Source: Gracilibacillus sp. YIM 98692
GTDB taxonomy: Bacteria; Bacillota; Bacilli; Bacillales; Amphibacillaceae
Length of the DNA: 64,000 bases
Direction of reading: 5' to 3'
NCBI RefSeq assembly: GCF_010993965.1
Contig: NZ_WIXM01000006.1
Location: 4,529 to 68,528, forward strand
Both the position numbers and the translations under genes were made by a program. The notes under the pieces are model-generated. The model saw only the letters and a list, made by a program, of their open reading frames with translations, had not been told where the DNA came from and searched no databases. Shown one piece after another: positions 53,985 through 63,602 of the stretch (within the stretch, counting starts at the first letter, position 1; each line of letters opens with the position of its first letter).

Positions 53985-54662
53985 TTACTCCTCTAACCAA
54001 TTATAATATAATGATTTATCGTATGGATTGTTTTGCTTTACTTCACTTTTCGTTTTGGAACGATGAAAAGATTTACTTGTTTGCTTTGCTTCAACGGCAG
54101 AATGAATCCCCTTCTTTTTCCATTCTATTAATATTCGGTCAATATATTTTAAATTAAGTTTACTCATTAATACCGCTTCACGTAAAGCGGCATATATCAA
54201 GGAAATCTCATGGTTTTCTTCATCAATCCAATTGTTTATTAGCTCTATTTCAAAAGGAGATAAAGGTCTTCCAAATTCCCTTTCAAACCTCTGAAAAATC
54301 TCCCCTATTTCTTTATCTTCAGTAAATTCCTCCACTTCGTTATCTTCTTCAAAAAGTTTGACCCATAATGGTTCTAATGAGTATGCTTCCTGTATTCGCT
54401 CGTTATTTTGATCTTCTTCAATAGACAAATAACCTTGTTGAATTAATTGTCTTAATATCTGTGTACATTCTTCTTTATCCATTGTCACATGCTCAGCCAA
54501 CTCCTCAGGGGTCGGAAAATCATTCCCTTTACTTTGAGAAGCATGAATCTGTAAAATGAGCGCTAATTGTTTCTCATTCAGATTGATATCCGTATATCTC
54601 TCCATTAAAATAGAAGGAATGGATAGCTGCTGGTGTAACATTTGTTGTATGTTAAATTCCAT
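53985..54662 (-). CDS. dnaD: Replication restart protein DnaD
   Basis: The 225-residue protein has an N-terminal winged helix (EKQLALILQIHASQSKGNDF, PTPEELAEHVTMDKEECTQI) and the C-terminal DnaD/DnaB helical domain with the end motif LKYIDRILIEWKKKGI. It helps load DnaC at origins and restarted forks. In B. subtilis asnS lies upstream; here asnS is absent and aspB is next. Confidence 0.93.
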   Translation of the reverse strand: MEFNIQQMLHQQLSIPSILMERYTDINLNEKQLALILQIHASQSKGNDFPTPEELAEHVTMDKEECTQILRQLIQQGYLSIEEDQNNERIQEAYSLEPLWVKLFEEDNEVEEFTEDKEIGEIFQRFEREFGRPLSPFEIELINNWIDEENHEISLIYAALREAVLMSKLNLKYIDRILIEWKKKGIHSAVEAKQTSKSFHRSKTKSEVKQNNPYDKSLYYNWLEE

Positions 54663-54746
54663 AATATAAACGCACCTCTATTCCATCTCTATTTTAGTAT
54701 AAAAAATCCCTTTAATCCAATTAGGCTTTCTTTTAAACAAAAAAAG

Positions 54747-54781
54747 GATAATCCTTTGCAAAAACAAAGCAAAGGATTATC
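54747..54781. terminator. Terminator of aspB
   Basis: GATAATCCTTTGC pairs perfectly with GCAAAGGATTATC around a 9-base A-rich loop, with an A-run on the left giving a T-run on the minus strand. Confidence 0.88.
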
Positions 54782-54849
54782 TAATATCGCATATAAAGCC
54801 GAATAAACTAAACAAAAGTGCTCTTATTCGTACCATATTTTCGGAATCA

Positions 54850-56031
54850 CTATTGATGTTTTTCAACAAATCGCTTAATACGCTTTGCTGCTTCTTCAAG
54901 CTGATCCAATGATATAGCATACGATAATCGAACGTTTTCAGGAGCTCCAAATCCCGTACCTGGTACTAAAGCTACTTTCTCTTCTTCTAATAGTGCGGTA
55001 ACCCATTCATCAACACTATCGAAACCGTTCATTTCAACTGCTTTACTTACATTGGGGAATAAATAAAAAGCTCCTTTAGGTTTAACACATTCTACTCCAG
55101 GTATATCTAATAACCATTCATATAGCTTTTCCAGTCTTTCACTGAAAGCCTCTTTCATTTCGGTTACTTTTTCTTGAGATTGTGTGTAAGCTGCTTCTGC
55201 CGCAACTTGTGCAATAGAAGTAGGATTGGATGTCGAATGGGACGCTAAATTTGTCATTGCTTTTATAATTTGTTGATTCCCAACAGCATATCCAATTCTC
55301 CAACCAGTCATAGAATGTGACTTAGAAACCCCGTTAACAATAATAGTGCTTTCTTTTAAATCATTAGAAATTTCTGCTATGGAAATATGTTCAGTAGAAG
55401 TATATGTCAATTTTTCGTAAATTTCATCGGAAACAATGAAAATATTATGTTTTAAACAAATCTTTCCTAAAGCTTCTAACTCCTCTTTGTCATACATAAC
55501 ACCAGTTGGGTTACTAGGTGAATTAATAATGACGGCTTTTGTTTTATCTGTAATAGCTTCTTCAAGCTGCTCAGGCGTTAATTTAAATTCATTTTCTTCC
55601 TTTGCTTTTACAACGACCGGTTTCCCTTCCGCCAATTTAACTTGTTCTGGATAACTAACCCAATATGGAGCAGGTATGATGACTTCATCCCCTTTATTTA
55701 ATAAAACTTGAAATAAGGTAAATAAAGCATGTTTAGCTCCTGATGTAACAATCACTTGTTCTGGACCATATTCTAAACCATGGTCTTTTTTCATTTTATT
55801 TGAGATAGCATCTTTTAATTCAACAGTACCGCCAGATGGCGTATACTTCGTAAATCCAGCATACATTGCTTTAGCTGCAGCTTCTAAAATATGTTCTGGT
55901 GTATTAAAGTCCGGTTCTCCTGCTCCAAGACCAATAACATCATGACCTTCTTGTTTTAATGCTTTCGCTTTTGCTGTTATAGCTAAAGTTGAAGATGGAG
56001 TTAATGTTTGAACTCTATTTGCTAATTCCAT
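54850..56031 (-). CDS. aspB: Aspartate aminotransferase (class I, Igamma)
   Basis: ATG 56031 (MELANRVQTLTPSSTLAITA) is chosen because AAAGGTG lies 8 bases upstream. The 393-residue PLP enzyme shows VIGLGAGEPDFNTPEHI, INSPSNPTGVMYDKEEL, IVSDEIYEKL, GVSKSHSMTGWRIGYAVG with the PLP Lys, and ENVRLSYAIS. It makes aspartate from oxaloacetate and glutamate. The start is 4 bp after the ypmB stop, so it is co-translated. Confidence 0.95.
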   Translation of the reverse strand: MELANRVQTLTPSSTLAITAKAKALKQEGHDVIGLGAGEPDFNTPEHILEAAAKAMYAGFTKYTPSGGTVELKDAISNKMKKDHGLEYGPEQVIVTSGAKHALFTLFQVLLNKGDEVIIPAPYWVSYPEQVKLAEGKPVVVKAKEENEFKLTPEQLEEAITDKTKAVIINSPSNPTGVMYDKEELEALGKICLKHNIFIVSDEIYEKLTYTSTEHISIAEISNDLKESTIIVNGVSKSHSMTGWRIGYAVGNQQIIKAMTNLASHSTSNPTSIAQVAAEAAYTQSQEKVTEMKEAFSERLEKLYEWLLDIPGVECVKPKGAFYLFPNVSKAVEMNGFDSVDEWVTALLEEEKVALVPGTGFGAPENVRLSYAISLDQLEEAAKRIKRFVEKHQ

Positions 56032-56035
56032 TATA

Positions 56036-56575
56036 TTAATCACCTTTCTCGTCATATGATGGTTTTAATGTTAATCGATAGCTAGACTTATCCTCTAGCA
56101 AAACATGTTCATATACAAGTCGTTCTGAGCTGTTTAAGTATTTAATTTCTAATAGTGGATAATCATTCATAATACCAACGGTTGCTCCTAATAATTGGCA
56201 TGATGAGCATTTTTCTTTCCAATCGTTAAGTATTTCCTTTTCCGTAAAATAGGCATCTGACTCATAAGTTTGATATACCCACCCTTGATTTTCATCCTCG
56301 TGAACGAAAACTAGCACTTCTTCTTCCTGTGTTTCTGCTTTTAACACATAGTATAAAGTACCCCCATGATAGCGTTCTATATTATGTATTTGAACAACAT
56401 CTGTTTCTTGTAAAACATAGCTCTTCACTTGATCAAAATAACTGGTTTTTGTGTGCATAATATCTTTGTAAATTTTCACTCCGAAAAAAATCATAATGAT
56501 GGATAGCAATAATAATATGCTTATCAGCCATATGCGGGTTTTATGTTCTATAAATAGTAAAAATTGCTTTTTCAT
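56036..56575 (-). CDS. ypmB: YpmB/TseB: cell-wall elongation regulator
   Basis: ATG 56575 gives 179 residues: one membrane anchor (WLISILLLLSIIMIFFGVKI) and two extracellular cystatin-like units typical of the YpmB/TseB family (SYFDQVKSYVLQETDVVQIH). TseB helps target a wall-elongation transpeptidase in B. subtilis. Its start overlaps the end of ypmA, and its end is 4 bp from aspB, giving a ypmA-ypmB-aspB operon. Confidence 0.88.
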   Translation of the reverse strand: MKKQFLLFIEHKTRIWLISILLLLSIIMIFFGVKIYKDIMHTKTSYFDQVKSYVLQETDVVQIHNIERYHGGTLYYVLKAETQEEEVLVFVHEDENQGWVYQTYESDAYFTEKEILNDWKEKCSSCQLLGATVGIMNDYPLLEIKYLNSSERLVYEHVLLEDKSSYRLTLKPSYDEKGD

Positions 56576-56714
56576 GATTATCCTCATTTAACGTTAATCC
56601 GAACATTAAATCATCCTCTTTCAAGGTTCGATTTAGATTATCCACTATTTTATATAGATCATCACTGTAGTTTATTTGTACAGTTGATAATGTAGTAATG
56701 TTAGATTGACTCAA
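56541..56714 (-). CDS. ypmA: YpmA family protein (DUF4264)
   Basis: TTG 56714 follows GGAGGTG. The 57-residue product (MSQSNITTLSTVQINYSDDL, YKIVDNLNRTLKEDDLMFGL, then TLNEDNHEKAIFTIYRT) closely matches B. subtilis YpmA, including the DDLYKIVD-LNRTLK core and the FTIYRT end. Function unknown. It overlaps ypmB by 35 bp. Confidence 0.92.
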   Translation of the reverse strand: MSQSNITTLSTVQINYSDDLYKIVDNLNRTLKEDDLMFGLTLNEDNHEKAIFTIYRT

Positions 56715-56830
56715 TTCAACACCTCCAACTTTTAGATGGATAACCTTCCTTATTTATTTTGATGTAAATAGCGGGAATTTTCAACTATAAACTGGTCAAT
56801 CTTGAAAAAATCCTAAATTAAATGGAAGGA

Positions 56831-57619
56831 TTATGATAAAATTTCATAATCCTTCTCGGTAATTCTCACAAAGACGGTACCTGTTTGTTTAAGAAAGTAC
56901 ACATCAATCCATGTTGCATTTAATCTTTCGACAAGTTCTTCATTTATCGGATCCTTTTGGCTATGGAAAATGATACTCATATATGGATCTATATGTTCAA
57001 GGAAATGTTGAGTGGGAGAAAATCCATTGCCAAAACCAGCTATCTTAAGAATGTCTACTTGTAAATCAATCGACAATAATTTCTTTTCAACCGAAGTGTT
57101 TTTGTTGTTTAAAAATAGAATGGTTTCATCTCCGTATGTTAGTAAAAAGGAAATATCCCCTTCTTGACTTTGATCAATTGGTTCAATGGTTAAATTTTCC
57201 CATACAGTAATGTTTTTTTCAAGTGTCCAGTTGGTTACTGTCACATCATGTGGTGTATCGATAGAAGCATGGTTAGGTAACAATATTTCTTCTACACCAT
57301 AATATTTCATAAAATAGTGAACATTTCCACTATATTCCTCTGAATGATTGGTTAATATAAGCATATCTATGTGTGACACACCTAATTCTTTCATTTGATG
57401 CGCTAAATTTTTTTGACTTTTACGGGAGGCCGTATTAATTAAGATATGCTCACCCTTACTATTCGTAAGCAATGTCGCTTCTCCATGTGGGACGTTGAAA
57501 AATACAACATCTACCTCACCTGTGTTCATCGAAGGGGTAACACTTGTATATACTGGGGTTATACTGAAAATATAACAAATCCATACACATAGTAAACCAA
57601 ACCATACTTTAGCTCTCAT
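56831..57619 (-). CDS. Exported metallo-beta-lactamase-fold protein with degenerate metal motif
   Basis: The 262-residue protein has a signal peptide (VWFGLLCVWICYIFSITPVY) and a ComEC-type MBL fold: VDVVFFNVPHGEATLLTNSK, LGVSHIDMLILTNHSEEYSG, GDISFLLTYGDETILFLNN. Active relatives have HxHxDH after LxLT; here it reads TNHSEEYSGN, so most metal ligands are gone. It may be a non-catalytic or altered hydrolase. In B. subtilis ypmA and dinG are adjacent, so this gene is an insertion in that block. Confidence 0.75.
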   Translation of the reverse strand: MRAKVWFGLLCVWICYIFSITPVYTSVTPSMNTGEVDVVFFNVPHGEATLLTNSKGEHILINTASRKSQKNLAHQMKELGVSHIDMLILTNHSEEYSGNVHYFMKYYGVEEILLPNHASIDTPHDVTVTNWTLEKNITVWENLTIEPIDQSQEGDISFLLTYGDETILFLNNKNTSVEKKLLSIDLQVDILKIAGFGNGFSPTQHFLEHIDPYMSIIFHSQKDPINEELVERLNATWIDVYFLKQTGTVFVRITEKDYEILS

Positions 57620-57685
57620 GTAAAACCCAACCTTTATGCTGATTTCATCTCCTATATAGTAGCTTAACTCAAAATAGGTACATTA

Positions 57686-60427
57686 TCAGAGCCAATCTTC
57701 TACTTCTTTTAACAATTCCTGCATGGGTGCATACTGAATTGGAATACTTGGAATGGACTGTAAAAAGTAATCTCCATATTTTTTCGTCATCAATCTGTCA
57801 TCAAATACAAAAACAACCCCTCTATCGCTTTGCTTTCTAATTAGCCTGCCAAAACCTTGTTTAAATTGTAGTACAGCTTTCGGAAGGGATAATTCCATAA
57901 ACGGATTCCTACCTTTTGCTTTGAGAAAATCACTCTTTTTTTGGAAAAGTGGATTATTGGGTGATTGAAACGGTAATTTAACAATAACTAAACAAGAAAG
58001 ATCTTCTCCAGGTATATCAATACCTTCCCAATAAGCATTTGTTCCTAATAAGATAGACTTTTCGAAAGACTGAAAATGTTTAATCAACCTATTCCTGCTG
58101 CCTGATGTTACCCCTTGACCTATCACTAAATATTCGGATAATTCTTCTTGTTCTTTTAGAATATAATAGCAATTTCTAAGCATTTCATATGAAGTAAATA
58201 GTACGAGAATTTTCCCTTTTAATTGAAATGCTAAAGACAAAATGCTTTCACAAATGGCATATATAAACCAATCATTATTAGGGTAGGAAATTTTAGGTAA
58301 ATCATTAGGAATCATTAATTTTACATTTTGTTCATATGGGAAATGGTTATCCATCTTATAACATTCTATCTCATCTGTTTCAATCCCTAATTGTTTTATT
58401 ATATACTGAAATGAATTGTTCATCGTTAAGGTAGCACTCATTAATATGACACTTTCTTTAGTATCAAATAAGTATTTTTTTAATTGTTCGTTTACCGAAA
58501 AAGGTTCATGGTATAGATAAACAGCATTCTCTGCACCATATTGATCAATTTCTAGCCATGTAATGGCTTGAGGGTCTGATTGAAGCAGTAATGACCTTAA
58601 ATCTAACGATAATTGTCTTATTTCAACATAAACTCCCTCAAGTTGATTTTGCAAAAATTTATTCTTATTAATTTCTAAGACCTTAGAAATGCTCAAAATT
58701 AGTTGATCAAGAATTAAGATTACTCGTCTTGTCATATCTTTAATTGTAATAATTTGTGCATCGTTTTGTTGGCTGTCCCAAACTTTCTGAAGCCTGCCAA
58801 TATCATTTAATGACCGATTTTGAACAGAATCACGTCGAACATAATGAAATAATTGACGAAACATCTGATCCAACTCAAATTTCATATCTGCTAACTTTTT
58901 GTGACCATTCTCTAGCATAGGTTCATCTAATTCTTTTTCGCTTTGTAAAAATAAAAATAACTTTTCTAATCGTTGTAAAAAAGCAGTGCATTGAAAGTAA
59001 CTAATCGACCTGCCTAAAAAATTAGTTGCGACAGACTCCAAATGATGCGCTTCATCTATAATTAACTTACTGTAAGAAGGGAGTACTTTGTTTTCATTTA
59101 TCATATCCATACATAATAATGCGTGATTGGTCACAATAATTTGGGATTGACTAGCTTTTTTCTTCATTCGTTGATAAAAACAATATTCAACCCAAGTTGG
59201 GGCTGTATATTCTTGATCCACAACAAGTTGCTGCATCATTTGCTGATCCTTTAATGGTAATTGAATCTCATCTAGGTCCCCAGTATTCGTTTCCGTTAAC
59301 CAGACTAAAATCATTGCTTTTAGTAGTGTATGGTGATAGCCAGATTGTGTCTCATCTTTAAGATATTGTTCAAATTTAGCTAAGCTTAAGTAATGATTTT
59401 TCCCCTTTACAATCGTAGCGGTTATCGGTTTACTAAAAAAACGGTTCAATTTCTTAATATCATTAAATAATAGCTGTTCTTGTAAATTTGTACTAGCTGT
59501 GCTAATGACAATTGGACGCTGTGATCCTATCACCTCATATATTACAGGAATTAAATAGGCAATAGTTTTACCTATACCTGTTTCTGCTTCTATCATCGCA
59601 TGTTTATGTAAACGAAAATGGTCATAAATCTTTTCACTAATAGCTTGTTGCGCTTTTCTTCGTTCATAAGTGCGGAACATTTGGGAAAGGTAACCATTTG
59701 ATTGATAAAATTGTTCGATATAATCTTGAAATGGCATATGTAACATCGATGAGTGAAAATGTTTTTCTGTCTCGTCCAGTTTTTTAATCATAATACCACG
59801 ATGATACTGTAAGTCATTTCTTTTCTCTTTTATTTTTAATAATGGTATTAATTGAGAAAAGTCCGATTTTAAATGCTCAGAAAGTGGCATTAATGTTTCT
59901 ATTACTTCTTTTGATAAACTTTGCCATTTTTTTAATATTAATAAAAATAAATCTGCCGTAACAAGTGCATCAGCAATAGCACGATGAGGATCTTCGTGAC
60001 TAAGCATGAGATAGTCAGCAATGTCACTTAATTTATAGCTAGGAGCTTTTGGGAAGAAAATTCTAGCTAATTCAACAGTGTCAATAACTGGTGGATTTAT
60101 TTTATCTTTTCCAATGCGCTCTAATTCTTCATTTAAAAAATTTAAATCGAAGGTAATATTATGCGCTACAATGACTGCGTCTTGTAAAATAGGTAAAAAC
60201 TCGTTCGTTAACTCTTTTAATGTTGGTTCATTCTCTACATCTTTATTTTGAATGGATGTTAATTGAGATATAAATTCAGGAATACGCTGCTCAGGATTAA
60301 CTAACCTGCTATATTGTTTCGTAATCTGGTGGTTTTGGATGACTACAAGCCCTATTTCGATAATTCGATCCCCTTTTTTCGGAGCATGACCTGTCGTTTC
60401 TATATCTATAATGACATACTTGTCCAC
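57686..60427 (-). CDS. dinG: DinG-type exonuclease-helicase
   Basis: The 913-residue protein joins an N-terminal DEDDh exonuclease (VIIDIETTGHAPKKGDRIIE, AHNITFDLNFLNEELERIG, HRAIADALVTADLF) to an XPD-like SF2 helicase with Walker A IEAETGIGKTIAYLIP, DEAH in LIIDEAHHLE, and QGFGRLIRKQSDRGVV. The four Fe-S cysteines of E. coli DinG are not seen. In Firmicutes this form has mainly 3'-5' exonuclease activity. It lies upstream of nothing else in its own operon. Confidence 0.93.
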   Translation of the reverse strand: MDKYVIIDIETTGHAPKKGDRIIEIGLVVIQNHQITKQYSRLVNPEQRIPEFISQLTSIQNKDVENEPTLKELTNEFLPILQDAVIVAHNITFDLNFLNEELERIGKDKINPPVIDTVELARIFFPKAPSYKLSDIADYLMLSHEDPHRAIADALVTADLFLLILKKWQSLSKEVIETLMPLSEHLKSDFSQLIPLLKIKEKRNDLQYHRGIMIKKLDETEKHFHSSMLHMPFQDYIEQFYQSNGYLSQMFRTYERRKAQQAISEKIYDHFRLHKHAMIEAETGIGKTIAYLIPVIYEVIGSQRPIVISTASTNLQEQLLFNDIKKLNRFFSKPITATIVKGKNHYLSLAKFEQYLKDETQSGYHHTLLKAMILVWLTETNTGDLDEIQLPLKDQQMMQQLVVDQEYTAPTWVEYCFYQRMKKKASQSQIIVTNHALLCMDMINENKVLPSYSKLIIDEAHHLESVATNFLGRSISYFQCTAFLQRLEKLFLFLQSEKELDEPMLENGHKKLADMKFELDQMFRQLFHYVRRDSVQNRSLNDIGRLQKVWDSQQNDAQIITIKDMTRRVILILDQLILSISKVLEINKNKFLQNQLEGVYVEIRQLSLDLRSLLLQSDPQAITWLEIDQYGAENAVYLYHEPFSVNEQLKKYLFDTKESVILMSATLTMNNSFQYIIKQLGIETDEIECYKMDNHFPYEQNVKLMIPNDLPKISYPNNDWFIYAICESILSLAFQLKGKILVLFTSYEMLRNCYYILKEQEELSEYLVIGQGVTSGSRNRLIKHFQSFEKSILLGTNAYWEGIDIPGEDLSCLVIVKLPFQSPNNPLFQKKSDFLKAKGRNPFMELSLPKAVLQFKQGFGRLIRKQSDRGVVFVFDDRLMTKKYGDYFLQSIPSIPIQYAPMQELLKEVEDWL

Positions 60428-60470
60428 TTTTTCACCCCCTGTTATATATGAGGCTTACTATATAAAGAAA

Positions 60471-60496
60471 ACTCTTATCAACAGATTGATAAGAGT
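60471..60496 (-). terminator. Terminator of the pan operon
   Basis: ACTCTTATCA pairs perfectly with TGATAAGAGT around ACAGAT, 7 bp after the panD stop, followed on the minus strand by TTTTCTTT. Confidence 0.88.
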
Positions 60497-60502
60497 GTCG
60501 AA

Positions 60503-60886
60503 TTAATAAGTTGATAATGGTGGTTCTTGTTCTAAAATTTGCTTTACGTTATTATCTTCATCCATAATGGCTACTTTTGGTTTAAAATTTACCAGTTCTT
60601 CATCTGATACCATTGCATAAGAAACAACGATAATAACATCTTCTGGTTGAACCAATCGAGCTGCAGCACCATTAAGACAAAAAACTTTGCTATTTCTCTT
60701 GCCGGGAATAACATATGTTTCCAACCTCGCGCCATTATTATTATTTACAATTTGAACTTTTTCATGTGGAAGAATGCCTACCTTTTCTAAAATAGCTTCA
60801 TCAATCGTAATACTTCCTACATAATTTAAATTTGCTTCTGTTACTCTTGCACGATGAATTTTAGACTTCATCATAGTACGTAACAT
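60503..60886 (-). CDS. panD: Aspartate 1-decarboxylase
   Basis: The 127-residue proenzyme has the self-cleavage site G24-S25 in [10 protein letters not shown], which makes the pyruvoyl cofactor, and R54/Y58-type residues in [12 protein letters not shown]. It supplies beta-alanine for pantothenate. It follows panC by 11 bp in the operon birA-panB-panC-panD. Confidence 0.97.
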   Translation of the reverse strand: MLRTMMKSKIHRARVTEANLNYVGSITIDEAILEKVGILPHEKVQIVNNNNGARLETYVIPGKRNSKVFCLNGAAARLVQPEDVIIVVSYAMVSDEELVNFKPKVAIMDEDNNVKQILEQEPPLSTY

Positions 60887-60897
60887 ATGATTTCCCC

Positions 60898-61770
60898 CTA
60901 AAAATAAGCTTCAGGTATATTTCCATTTTTATCTAATATTATATTATCAATAAGCCTTGCACCTTCAAAATGAACAGCAACAGCAATAATTATTTGTTGA
61001 TTAATTTCATCAACACGCTCTAATTCCGGGTATGATAATAATTCTACATATTCAATGCTACCATCTGTGTTTTGTTTAATAAATTTAGTAACTTCCTCTA
61101 TTATCATAACAGGATTTTTATTTCCGTCAATAATAAAATGTTGCGCTTGTTGGAGCGCTTTAAAAATATGAGCTGCTTGGTTCCTTTCGCTCTTTGATAA
61201 GTACACATTACGACTACTTTTCGCTAAACCACTGCTCTCTCGCACAGTAGGCACTGGGATAATGGATAATGGAAAATTAAAATCATCCACCATACCTTGT
61301 ACAACGGCAACTTGTTGGGCATCCTTTAGTCCAAAATAAGCATAATCTGCACGCGTAATATGAAACAATTTAACAAGAACAGTAGCTACACCATCAAAAT
61401 GACCAGGTCTATTTTTCCCGCATAGTACATCTGTTCTTCGTTTCACTGTTAATTCTATATTTGTTTTTTGGGGGTACATATCATGCACATCAGGGAGAAA
61501 TAAGTAATCAACACCATGTTCTTGTGCTACAGCCGTGTCGTGTTGTTCATCTCTTGGATATCGATCAAAGTCTTCATTCGGGCCAAATTGTAGTGGATTA
61601 ACGAATATACTCACAACAACATAATCTGCTTCTTTTTTACATTGATCGATTAGACTGGTATGACCTTCATGTAAATACCCCATAGTCGGAACAAATCCAA
61701 TTGTTTTACCTGATTTCTTTAGTTCAGATGCAATCCCTTCCATATCTGTTATATTCCTTACTATTTGCAT
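60898..61770 (-). CDS. panC: Pantothenate synthetase
   Basis: The 290-residue enzyme joins pantoate and beta-alanine with ATP. The family motifs are visible: [16 protein letters not shown] with [32 protein letters not shown] with the KMSKS-like region [13 protein letters not shown]. The start follows panB by 5 bp. Confidence 0.97.
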   Translation of the reverse strand: MQIVRNITDMEGIASELKKSGKTIGFVPTMGYLHEGHTSLIDQCKKEADYVVVSIFVNPLQFGPNEDFDRYPRDEQHDTAVAQEHGVDYLFLPDVHDMYPQKTNIELTVKRRTDVLCGKNRPGHFDGVATVLVKLFHITRADYAYFGLKDAQQVAVVQGMVDDFNFPLSIIPVPTVRESSGLAKSSRNVYLSKSERNQAAHIFKALQQAQHFIIDGNKNPVMIIEEVTKFIKQNTDGSIEYVELLSYPELERVDEINQQIIIAVAVHFEGARLIDNIILDKNGNIPEAYF

Positions 61771-61775
61771 CTATA

Positions 61776-62612
61776 TTACTCCTCCAATTTCAACTCTTTT
61801 GCAACAGATTCCTCCAAAGAAAAACTATGTGATGCTTCTGGAAAAGAGCCAGATTTCACTTCGTTTGTATATTCTACTAATGCATTAGAAACAAGATTGT
61901 TTAAATCACTATAGGATTTCACAAACGACGGTGTGAAATTAACTCCATATTGTAAAATATCGTGATAAACTAATACTTGTCCATCACAGCCTTTACCAGC
62001 ACCTATACCAATGGTAGATATGTCTAATTTATTAGTTATATATTCTGCTAACTTATCTGGGACACACTCTAATACAACACTAACCGCACCACTTTTTTCC
62101 AACTTATAGGCATCTTCAATAAGTTTCATAGCAGTTTCTTTATCTTTTCCTTGAATACGATAACCACCTAGAACGTGCACAGATTGGGGTGTTAAGCCTA
62201 AATGGCCTACAACCGGAACTCCAGCATCCGTTAAGCGCTTCACAAGCTCAAGTGTAATATCTGATGCTCCTTCTACTTTGATTGATTGAGCATTTGTTTG
62301 TTGTATCATAAGTTGCGCCGTTTTCATCGCATCTTCTAATGAAATATGATAAGACATAAACGGCATATCTACTACAACAAATGTTTCTTTTGCTCCCCGA
62401 GTAACAGCTTTTGCATGATGAATCATATCATCAACGGTAACTTCAATAGTAGAATCATACCCTAATACAACGTTTCCTAATGAGTCTCCTACTAGTATCA
62501 TATCTACCTTTGCTTTTTCAGCTAATTTAGCACTTGGATAGTCATATGCTGTTAACATCGCTATTTTTTCACCTTGTTTTTTCATTTGCTTTAACTTAAC
62601 GGTATTTAACAT
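61776..62612 (-). CDS. panB: 3-methyl-2-oxobutanoate hydroxymethyltransferase
   Basis: The 278-residue TIM-barrel enzyme makes ketopantoate. Motifs: [40 protein letters not shown]-type block [35 protein letters not shown] and [22 protein letters not shown] lies before the ATG, 12 bp after birA. Confidence 0.97.
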   Translation of the reverse strand: MLNTVKLKQMKKQGEKIAMLTAYDYPSAKLAEKAKVDMILVGDSLGNVVLGYDSTIEVTVDDMIHHAKAVTRGAKETFVVVDMPFMSYHISLEDAMKTAQLMIQQTNAQSIKVEGASDITLELVKRLTDAGVPVVGHLGLTPQSVHVLGGYRIQGKDKETAMKLIEDAYKLEKSGAVSVVLECVPDKLAEYITNKLDISTIGIGAGKGCDGQVLVYHDILQYGVNFTPSFVKSYSDLNNLVSNALVEYTNEVKSGSFPEASHSFSLEESVAKELKLEE

Positions 62613-62624
62613 AAATATTTCCCC

Positions 62625-63602
62625 TTACCAATTAATTTCTGCACTATATACCCTAACAAGCTCTTCCTCATCACTAAAAACCAATAACGCTCCGTCTTCT
62701 GTTATACCTTTTATCGTAGCATCAAAAGACTGATTGGACATGGTGATATGAACCTTTTCATTTAATTTATATGCATTTTTGGTCCATTTTTGTTTAATTT
62801 GAGAAAAACCATTATCCATATATGTTTTATAAGCTTTTTCAAAGTTATCTAAAATAGCTGTAATTAACTGCTTTCTATCCCACTGTTCACCTGTTTCCAT
62901 CCGAATGGAAGTTGCCTGATGCAATAATTCTTCAGAAAAACTATGAGCGTCTTGGTTAACATTCATTCCGATACCAATAACCATATACTGAATTCCATCT
63001 AATTCTGCTTGCATTTCGGTTAAAATACCACAACATTTTTTACCATTTATAAAAAGGTCATTAGGCCATTTTATTTGAACATTCAAATTTGTCAAAGTGT
63101 TTAATGTATCAACAAGTGTAACAGCAGTAAATAAGGTCATCTGTGAGGCATTATACGGAGCCAATTTAGGTCTTAAAATAATACTCATCCAAATGCCATC
63201 TGAATGATTGGATTCCCATTTTCTATTTAACCTTCCACGACCAGATGTTTGATTATTGGTGATAACGACTGTTCCGTGTGGTGCATCGTCTTGAGCCAAC
63301 TGGTGAGCTAAAGTCTGCGTTGATCCTAGCTCTTCCTTATATATAAGATTCTTACCCAACCATTTCGTGTGCAAGTCCCATTGTAATGAACTCTCACTAA
63401 GGTGTGATGGTGTCTGTATTAACTTATATCCTTTTTTATGCACTGTTTCAAACTGATATCCATCTTTCTTTAGTTCATTTATGTGTTTCCAAACCGCAGT
63501 CCTAGAAATATTTAATATTTTGGATAATTCTGGGCCTGAAATATACTCTTGATCCATTGTGGATAAATATTCAATTAACTGATTACGTGAAGAATGCTTC
63601 AT
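62625..63602 (-). CDS. birA: Biotin ligase and biotin-operon repressor BirA
   Basis: The 325-residue protein has an N-terminal winged helix (SGPELSKILNISRTAVWKHI), the ligase loop TSGRGRLNRKWES, KWPNDLFINGKKCCGILTEM with the catalytic Lys, and a C-terminal SH3-like domain. It biotinylates acetyl-CoA carboxylase and represses biotin genes. Its start overlaps the cca stop by 20 bp, so it is translationally coupled. Confidence 0.96.
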   Translation of the reverse strand: MKHSSRNQLIEYLSTMDQEYISGPELSKILNISRTAVWKHINELKKDGYQFETVHKKGYKLIQTPSHLSESSLQWDLHTKWLGKNLIYKEELGSTQTLAHQLAQDDAPHGTVVITNNQTSGRGRLNRKWESNHSDGIWMSIILRPKLAPYNASQMTLFTAVTLVDTLNTLTNLNVQIKWPNDLFINGKKCCGILTEMQAELDGIQYMVIGIGMNVNQDAHSFSEELLHQATSIRMETGEQWDRKQLITAILDNFEKAYKTYMDNGFSQIKQKWTKNAYKLNEKVHITMSNQSFDATIKGITEDGALLVFSDEEELVRVYSAEINW

